A DNA stretch of 64,000 nt from Blautia coccoides (GTDB lineage Bacteria; Bacillota; Clostridia; Lachnospirales; Lachnospiraceae), in NCBI RefSeq assembly GCF_034355335.1, contig NZ_CP136422.1, positions 5,492,501 to 5,556,500 on the forward strand. Reading direction: 5' to 3'. Made by a program: the position numbers and the translations under genes. The notes under the pieces are model-generated. The model saw only the letters and a list, made by a program, of their open reading frames with translations, did no database searches and had not been told where the DNA came from. Numbering within the stretch: position 1 is the first letter of the stretch; each line of letters begins with the position of its first letter. Shown piece by piece: positions 58,264-64,000 of this stretch.

Positions 58264-59349
58264 TCAATCCTGTTTTTTCATAAATTCCATATAGCTGGAA
58301 ACCATCAGCGCGATCTTGAAAGTCAGCGCGTCATCAAACACTCTGATATCAAGTCCCGTGCTCTTCTGGATCTTCTCCAGTCTGTACACCAGTGTATTCC
58401 TGTGCAGGAAAAGCTGGCGTGATGTCTCTGAAATGTTCAGGTTATTATCGAAAAATTTATTGATGGTATTTAACGTCTCATCATCCAGGGATTCTGGCAG
58501 CTTTCCTCCGAATACCTCTTTCATGAACATCTCACACAGAGGCATGGGAAGCTGATAGATCAAACGGCCGATTCCCAGATTGTTGTATCCTACAATGGTC
58601 TTCTCCACGTAGAAAATCTTTCCTACATCAAGAGCCATCTTCGCTTCTTTATAAGAGCGGGATACATCCTTGATCTCATTGATGATATTACCATAGGACA
58701 CACGTACCTGCGACATAGCCTCAGCGTTGAGCATATCCACAATCATCTTTGCAATACCTTCAATGGATTCATAATTGTCGGTCTCTTCCAGATTCCGCAC
58801 AATAATGATATTTTTCTCATCAATTGCTGTAATGAAATCATTTGTCCTTGATACAAACAGATTTTTCAGGATTTCTATAGCATCCTGGTCCTTTTCATTC
58901 TTAGTCTCAACCAGAAGCACTACCCTCTTGGCTTCCACCGGGATATGCAGCTTCTTAGCGCGGTTGTATACATCAACCAGAAGCAGATTGTCCAGGATCA
59001 GATTTTGGATAAAGTTAGACTTATCAAAACGCTCCTTGTAGGCAACTATCAGATTCTGGATCTCCGCAACAGCCACACGGCCAATCATATAAGCGTCTTC
59101 ATTGCCGCCTTTTGCGATCAGTATGAACTCCACTGACTGCCCATCATAAATCTTAAAAAAGTGATAGCCTTTCATCACCTGGCTGTCCGCCATAGATTCC
59201 ACAAAGCCGGACACATCACCGAAATCCTCGTTCTCTACCGGAAATGTAGTAGAGTTTACCTTCCCATCCACATCCATAACACAGAGATCTATCCTGGTTA
59301 TGGTTCTCAATTCTTCTAATGTCTTCTGTATCACCTGGCTTGAAATCAT
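58264..59349 (-). CDS. CdaR/PucR-like transcription regulator
   Basis: 361 residues from the ATG at 59349 (AGAAGGAGA upstream). The N-terminal part (about 1-130) is a sugar-diacid-recognition-like sensor. The C-terminal part (about 300-350) has the HTH_30/PucR helix-turn-helix (NNLNISETSRQLFLHRNTLVYRLEKIQKSTGLDIR). Such regulators control sugar-acid or purine use. Neighbours (YbhJ hydratase, MsmX ATPase) are compatible with carbohydrate metabolism. Confidence 0.9.
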   Translation of the reverse strand: MISSQVIQKTLEELRTITRIDLCVMDVDGKVNSTTFPVENEDFGDVSGFVESMADSQVMKGYHFFKIYDGQSVEFILIAKGGNEDAYMIGRVAVAEIQNLIVAYKERFDKSNFIQNLILDNLLLVDVYNRAKKLHIPVEAKRVVLLVETKNEKDQDAIEILKNLFVSRTNDFITAIDEKNIIIVRNLEETDNYESIEGIAKMIVDMLNAEAMSQVRVSYGNIINEIKDVSRSYKEAKMALDVGKIFYVEKTIVGYNNLGIGRLIYQLPMPLCEMFMKEVFGGKLPESLDDETLNTINKFFDNNLNISETSRQLFLHRNTLVYRLEKIQKSTGLDIRVFDDALTFKIALMVSSYMEFMKKQD

Positions 59350-59469
59350 AGTTTTTCTCCTTCTGCGCACTTATCAAAAATACTAATATATCAATTACTA
59401 TAACGTATTTTCGACAAAATTTCAAATTTTTATTTTCATACAAAGACAGGCAGTTTCTGAGATATAAAA

Positions 59470-59495
59470 ACTGCCGCAGATAAATCCGCGGCAGT
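59470..59495 (-). terminator. Terminator of the MsmX-type gene
   Basis: ACTGCCGC pairs with GCGGCAGT with a 10-base loop, then TTTTTAT on the minus strand. Confidence 0.85.
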
Positions 59496-59514
59496 CTGTA
59501 TCTTTTCATAACAA

Positions 59515-60627
59515 TTAGTTTGTAATAACCTGTTCTGTTTCTTTGTCGAATACGTGAATCTTTTCCAGATCCAGAGAGAATTTAACAACATCGCCTGTTC
59601 TGGCTGTTGTACGCGGATTAACTCTTGCTGTCATCGGGAATCCTTCTGTGTCAAAGTATAAGTAAACTTCAGCACCAAGTAATTCGTAAACAGTGATCTT
59701 ACCCTGGATCACGCTGCCCGGGAATGCCTGGATACGAGCTTCATCATCGTATACATGCTCAGGACGAATACCCATAACAACAGTTTTTCCATCATAACCG
59801 CCGTCGATGAGCGGTTTTCTCTTGGAAGCAGGTAAAGCGATAGTTGTTCCGCCGATTTCCAGTTCAACTTCATTGCCTTTTACGTGGCATACTGCATCCA
59901 TCATGTTCATCTGAGGAGAACCGATGAATCCTGCAACGAACAGGTTCTTAGGAGCATTGTATAAGTTCTGAGGAGTATCAACCTGCTGTACAATACCGTC
60001 TTTCATAACAACGATCCTTGTACCAAGTGTCATAGCCTCTGTCTGGTCATGTGTTACGTAGATAATGGTTGCACCTAATCTCTCGTGCAGTTTGGAAATC
60101 TCAGTACGCATCTGTACACGAAGTTTAGCATCCAAGTTTGACAGAGGTTCGTCCATCAGGAATACTTTAGGTTCACGTACGATAGCACGTCCCATAGCAA
60201 CACGCTGTCTCTGACCACCGGAAAGAGCTTTCGGTTTACGGTCTAACAGTTTTTCCAGGTCAAGGATCTTAGCAGCTTCTTTAACCATTTTATCAATCTG
60301 GTCTTTCGGAACTTTTCTCAGCTTCAGACCGAATGCCATGTTGTCATATACTGTCATATGCGGATACAGAGCGTAGTTCTGGAATACCATTGCAATATCT
60401 CTGTCTTTAGGTTCTACATCGTTTACAACCTTGTCACCAATCTTTAATGTACCGCCTGTAATTTCTTCCAGGCCTGCGATCATACGAAGGGTAGTTGATT
60501 TACCACAACCTGAAGGACCTACGAAGATGATAAATTCTTTATCTTCGATTTCAAGATTAAAATCTTTTACTGCCTCGAATCCGTTTGGATATGCTTTACA
60601 AATATGCTGTAATGATAAGCTTGCCAT
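59515..60627 (-). CDS. msmX: Sugar ABC transporter ATP-binding protein (MsmX/UgpC-type)
   Basis: 370 residues from the ATG at 60627, with AGGAGG eight bases upstream. Walker A GPSGCGKST, signature LSGGQRQRVAMGRAI, Walker B VFLMDEPLSNLD, followed by a C-terminal OB-type regulatory domain (TOBE/MalK-like, VMGIRPEH). MsmX-type ATPases energise several sugar importers, so the gene is often alone, as here. The sugar-binding lipoprotein at 50797 belongs to a different importer class and is not its obvious partner. Confidence 0.93.
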   Translation of the reverse strand: MASLSLQHICKAYPNGFEAVKDFNLEIEDKEFIIFVGPSGCGKSTTLRMIAGLEEITGGTLKIGDKVVNDVEPKDRDIAMVFQNYALYPHMTVYDNMAFGLKLRKVPKDQIDKMVKEAAKILDLEKLLDRKPKALSGGQRQRVAMGRAIVREPKVFLMDEPLSNLDAKLRVQMRTEISKLHERLGATIIYVTHDQTEAMTLGTRIVVMKDGIVQQVDTPQNLYNAPKNLFVAGFIGSPQMNMMDAVCHVKGNEVELEIGGTTIALPASKRKPLIDGGYDGKTVVMGIRPEHVYDDEARIQAFPGSVIQGKITVYELLGAEVYLYFDTEGFPMTARVNPRTTARTGDVVKFSLDLEKIHVFDKETEQVITN

Positions 60628-60726
60628 TTTCATTTCCTCCTAATTGTTACGCGTCTCTTTGCTTTGATTAACTGTTACAAGTATAACACTGCCACCCCGT
60701 TTTTTACCATAGTTCAATTAAACAAA

Positions 60727-60752
60727 GATTAAATAAAGTCTTTGTTATCATC
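60727..60752 (-). terminator. Terminator of the two-component operon
   Basis: AACAAAGA pairs with TCTTTGTT around a 10-base loop, about 75 bases after the kinase stop. The following T-run is weak. Confidence 0.5.
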
Positions 60753-60824
60753 TCCAAGGAATTACAACCCATTGGCATTTTACCGAAATTTCTTCTCTTC
60801 AATATACAACTTGCACAATGGATA

Positions 60825-63188
60825 TCATTTCTCCATATTTTTCCTGTGGTCCACGGGTTTCACGGGAAATATGAGCGTAGTCTTGAACAGATCCCCATCC
60901 AGATAGATCTCAAACCGGCCGTCCATAAGCTCCACCAGGTTCTTGGCAATGGAGAGTCCCAGGCCGCTGCCCTCTGTACTTCTGGACTCATCTCCCTGGG
61001 TAAAACGCTCAGTCAGCTCCTCTGCGTCTATGTTCAGGGGCTGGAGGGATATGTTCTTCAGGGAAAAGACCACCTGCTTTTCATCTGCCCTCATATCCGC
61101 ATAGACCCGGCTGCCGGGCAGGGCGTATTTGATGATATTGCCGTAGAGGTTCTCCATGACCCGCCACAGCGCTCTGCCGTCGGCCCAGATATAGACTTTT
61201 TCCTCGGGTATACTGTTAACCGTCTCTAAACCGCAGTTTTGAAGCTGTTCAAAGAATTCCCCCTGTACCTGCTGCTGGAACTCTCTGAAGTCCATCCGCT
61301 CAGGCTGGATATGGAAATTGCCGGAGTTGATCCTGGACACCTCAACCAGATCCTCCATGAGGATCTTCAGCCGCTGTGTCTTCTTGTCCAGCACATCCAC
61401 ATACTCCTCTATCTTGGGGTTTATGATCTTCTCCCTCTTCAGCAGTCCGATATAACTGATGATAGAGGTGAGGGGGGTCTTCAGGTCATGGGACACATTG
61501 GCGATCAGGTCTGTCTTTCTGCGCTCATTCCTCACACTTTCCTGTACCGCTTTTTCCAGATTGTCACCGATCCGGTTAATGTTGTCCGCTATCTCCACGT
61601 TGACCCTGTTCAAGTTTTCGGTTGGTATTTTATAAGTAAAGTCTTCGTCTGAAATCTTCCTGACACCATCCAGTATCTGCTGTCTTGCGCTGATCTCTTT
61701 CAGAACATGGCCTCCTGCATAGAGGTTCAAAAAGACAAGGATCACACTTCCTAGGGTACCGCCGCGGCATAAAAGACAACTGGTAACCGCATAAAGAGCA
61801 AATCCCGCCAGGGCAAAGGCTGCCCTTCTTCCTCCCCGGATACCGGCCCTGTAGTTCCCAATGACCTGTTTGATGATGCTGCCTCTGCACAGGGTCTTCA
61901 TTTTCCCTCTGCGCACAATGCTCAGAACCCCCGTCAGCAGAAGCATATAGATAATTAAAACTATCACTACATTCCCGGTCGCCTGGGGCGGGGGAAGGAT
62001 TTCATCCATGCTGCGTTTTATGATCACGGCTGCCAGACATATGAGCAGTCCCAAGGGGACCAGAAGAAATTCAATGGATATCCTGTCCAGGTACCTGACT
62101 ATCCCGTTCCCGCGGCCTGCGCTCTTTACTGTCATCACACAGAGTGCCATAAGGGAAATGAAAAATACGGCAGCGGAAAAAATCAGTCCTTTTGGAAATG
62201 TTTTAATAAACCAGGACCATTTATCATAAAACTGGCTGCCGCCCCACAGGTAATCCTTGGCAGAGAAAGTTCTGTCTATCCAGACGGACAAGGTAATGTT
62301 ATCCGTATCTGCAATATCCTCATTGAGTTTTTTTATGATATCGTATTTCATCTCATAGGTCAGGGGTACATCCGTGTCAAGGAAAAACATATCCCCCTGG
62401 AACCTGATACGGGCAGAGTTCTTCTTTACTGCCTCCGATGTGCAGTTGGTGTACACCAGGCCTGTCTCCGTGTTCTCCAGTCTGTACTTGATATTGGTAT
62501 TTTCTGCTTTAAATCTTTCCTTATCCTTTGCATACTGAGACATTTCCGAATCTATTTTCAGCAGACACACCGCCAGTTTGGAGATACATTGAACTTCGCC
62601 TGCCCGCCTCAGGTTCCTGTCTGACATGACAAATTCCAGTATATTGTCAAACCCCCGGGGCGCGTACAGCTCATCAAGAGTTCCTTTTACCTCCTTCTGC
62701 CCGTTTATATTGTACAGATTCCTGTCATTTTCCTGGATGTAGTTTTTCCACCACTTATAGCTCTCCTTCTGCCGGCTCCAATCATAGAGCTGCTCCAGAG
62801 TATATGCAAAACCGTTTGTATTGCTGCCGCTTATGATCCCCTGCTCCGCGTACTCGAAAATATCCACCAGTTTGTCCGGCGCGTATTCCCCGTCATTCTC
62901 AAAATTATTCCTCAGGTGCATATAATCAATAAGCTCCGACACCTCATTCTCCACATTACATGCATAATCCCTGGTTTTGTAATAGGGCGGAGTCTCCCCT
63001 GCAAGCCAGTTGGGGTCCTCCCATACCTGATAATAGTCGGCAATGACAATATAGATCATCACGATCACAGCAAATAAAAAGTGCAGGATCAGTGTCCCTG
63101 GATAACAGAACGGACGCCTATTCCTGCCGGGTTTTTTCTCTTTTATATTTTTAAATATTTTCAATTTTGTATCCCACTCCCCAGACAA
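60825..63188 (-). CDS. Sensor histidine kinase
   Basis: 787 residues. One membrane helix near residues 32-52, then an extracytoplasmic domain of about 280 residues, then about five or six hydrophobic segments (330-500). A HAMP-like linker and coiled coil lead to the H-box NVSHDLKTPLTSII, and a C-terminal ATPase domain has the G-box GSGLGLSIAKNLVE. It phosphorylates the response regulator encoded just before it; the two overlap by 38 bases. A TTG at residue 9 is an alternative start. The signal is unknown. Confidence 0.92.
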   Translation of the reverse strand: MSGEWDTKLKIFKNIKEKKPGRNRRPFCYPGTLILHFLFAVIVMIYIVIADYYQVWEDPNWLAGETPPYYKTRDYACNVENEVSELIDYMHLRNNFENDGEYAPDKLVDIFEYAEQGIISGSNTNGFAYTLEQLYDWSRQKESYKWWKNYIQENDRNLYNINGQKEVKGTLDELYAPRGFDNILEFVMSDRNLRRAGEVQCISKLAVCLLKIDSEMSQYAKDKERFKAENTNIKYRLENTETGLVYTNCTSEAVKKNSARIRFQGDMFFLDTDVPLTYEMKYDIIKKLNEDIADTDNITLSVWIDRTFSAKDYLWGGSQFYDKWSWFIKTFPKGLIFSAAVFFISLMALCVMTVKSAGRGNGIVRYLDRISIEFLLVPLGLLICLAAVIIKRSMDEILPPPQATGNVVIVLIIYMLLLTGVLSIVRRGKMKTLCRGSIIKQVIGNYRAGIRGGRRAAFALAGFALYAVTSCLLCRGGTLGSVILVFLNLYAGGHVLKEISARQQILDGVRKISDEDFTYKIPTENLNRVNVEIADNINRIGDNLEKAVQESVRNERRKTDLIANVSHDLKTPLTSIISYIGLLKREKIINPKIEEYVDVLDKKTQRLKILMEDLVEVSRINSGNFHIQPERMDFREFQQQVQGEFFEQLQNCGLETVNSIPEEKVYIWADGRALWRVMENLYGNIIKYALPGSRVYADMRADEKQVVFSLKNISLQPLNIDAEELTERFTQGDESRSTEGSGLGLSIAKNLVELMDGRFEIYLDGDLFKTTLIFPVKPVDHRKNMEK

Positions 63189-63846
63189 CTTTCAGATACC
63201 TTGGGTTCTTTGGATTCAATTCAATTTTCTCTCTGATATGACGTATATGTACCGCCACCGTATTGTCAGCGCCTATGGCCTCCTCATTCCAGATGTTACG
63301 GTATATCTGCTCGATAGAAAATACCTTTCCCTTATTTTTCAGAAGAAACAAAAGAATATTATACTCTATGGGGGTAAACCGAACGCTTTTGCCATCCAAA
63401 GTTACCTCTTTCGTATCATCGTCCACGAGCAGCCCTCCCGAAAAGTAAGTGTGCTTAGCCAGACCCTTGGGCATATTTCCCAATTCTGTGTAGCGTCTGA
63501 GCTGGGACTTTACACGGGCGATCAGCTCCAGGGGATTAAAAGGTTTTTCCATATAGTCATCCGCTCCCGCGTTAAGCCCTGCTATTTTATCCTCATCCTC
63601 TGTTTTGGCTGTCAGGCAGATGATGGGGATCGTTGAAAATCTGCGGATCTGAGTGATCGCCTGTATGCCGTCCATTTTTGGCATCATGATGTCCACGATC
63701 AGCAGATGCACTGTTTCCCTGCGCACTGCTTCTGCGGCCTCTAAACCATCATAGGCACACAGTACCTCATACCCCTCCTCCGTAAGATAAAGCTCTATGG
63801 CATGTACAATCTCTCTGTCATCATCACAAACAAGTATCCTGAACAT
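63151..63846 (-). CDS. OmpR-family response regulator
   Basis: 231 residues from the ATG at 63846 with AGAGGTGG upstream. Receiver domain with the acidic pair CDDD and phospho-acceptor Asp52 (LLIVDIMMPKMDG) and Lys in EKPF; C-terminal winged helix (YNILLFLLKNKGKVFSIEQIYRNIW … VAVHIRHIREKIE). It forms a pair with the kinase downstream. Confidence 0.95.
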   Translation of the reverse strand: MFRILVCDDDREIVHAIELYLTEEGYEVLCAYDGLEAAEAVRRETVHLLIVDIMMPKMDGIQAITQIRRFSTIPIICLTAKTEDEDKIAGLNAGADDYMEKPFNPLELIARVKSQLRRYTELGNMPKGLAKHTYFSGGLLVDDDTKEVTLDGKSVRFTPIEYNILLFLLKNKGKVFSIEQIYRNIWNEEAIGADNTVAVHIRHIREKIELNPKNPRYLKVVWGVGYKIENI

Positions 63847-63863
63847 GTTACCACCTCTTGTCA

Positions 63864-64000
63864 TTATTTTGCATCCAGCACCGGCATCCTGCCAGGGATG
63901 TCTGTGCCCTGAATCATCTCAGGACGTGGCGTCACTGCTGTATATTTATTGCAGCTATTCAGCAGGTCTGCGCATTTACCGCACTGACCGTAAGAAAACC
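63864..64000 (-). CDS. C-terminal end of an unidentified protein (cut by window edge)
   Basis: An open frame from the right edge to a TAA at 63864-63866 encodes about 45 residues, with CGKC and a further Cys (about ten residues on) and ending GRMPVLDAK. I do not recognise the family. It ends 17 bases before the response regulator start and is in the same orientation, so it could be the first gene of the two-component operon. Confidence 0.4.
   Translation of the reverse strand, partial: FSYGQCGKCADLLNSCNKYTAVTPRPEMIQGTDIPGRMPVLDAK

Overview
The window comes from a spore-forming, low-to-mid G+C Firmicute, most likely a gut Lachnospiraceae member (Blautia/Ruminococcus-like). Support: a spoIIID gene, a V-type ATPase operon, a type I-C style CRISPR repeat, Gram-positive Shine-Dalgarno sequences (AGGAGG) with frequent TTG starts, and Tn1549-like conjugation genes. 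The genus is an inference. Nearly all genes lie on the minus strand.

Positions 1 to about 23,000 are an integrative conjugative element (ICE), cut by the left edge of the window. Reading leftwards from its right end: three small excisionase-like genes and a tyrosine integrase; a ribbon-helix-helix-like protein; ParA and ParB; a RepA_N-type initiator with five 23-bp iterons inside its coding sequence; a small membrane protein; SSB; an antirepressor; PcfB; the VirD4 coupling protein; Maff2; a VirB6-like protein; a PrgI-like protein; and VirB4 (partial). A second mobile element of about 10.0 kb (2,560-12,579) is nested inside maff2. It has a large serine recombinase, imperfect terminal inverted repeats, a duplicated 5-bp core, its own relaxase, MobC and oriT-like palindrome, replication proteins, and a ribosomal-protection tetracycline resistance gene with its classic leader-peptide attenuator. 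A 148-nt near-palindrome with strand-biased wobble pairs lies near its right end and may be an undescribed RNA or single-strand DNA signal.

Positions 23,000-30,000 are chromosomal: guaA (full length), a CDF metal exporter preceded by a NiCo riboswitch, a pentapeptide-repeat protein, a second GMP synthase whose amidotransferase domain has lost its catalytic core, a MATE exporter, and spoIIID. Positions 30,043-32,516 hold a CRISPR array of 38 repeats and 37 spacers, with its leader on the right and no cas genes in the window.

Positions 32,700-41,700 hold a PF06541-type membrane protein, a SEC-C protein paired with a pRiA4b ORF-3-like protein, and a run of metabolic and stress genes (Gfo/Idh oxidoreductase, beta-propeller lactonase, MATE, macro domain, MBL-fold lipoprotein). 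Positions 41,700-50,700 are a complete nine-gene V-ATPase operon with Na+-type motifs in its K subunit. The rest holds a sugar-binding lipoprotein, an AI-2E/YtvI-type permease, an RluA-type pseudouridine synthase, a 1.4-kb AT-rich gene desert, a YbhJ-type aconitase, a CdaR/PucR-like regulator, an MsmX-type ABC ATPase, and a two-component system at the right edge.
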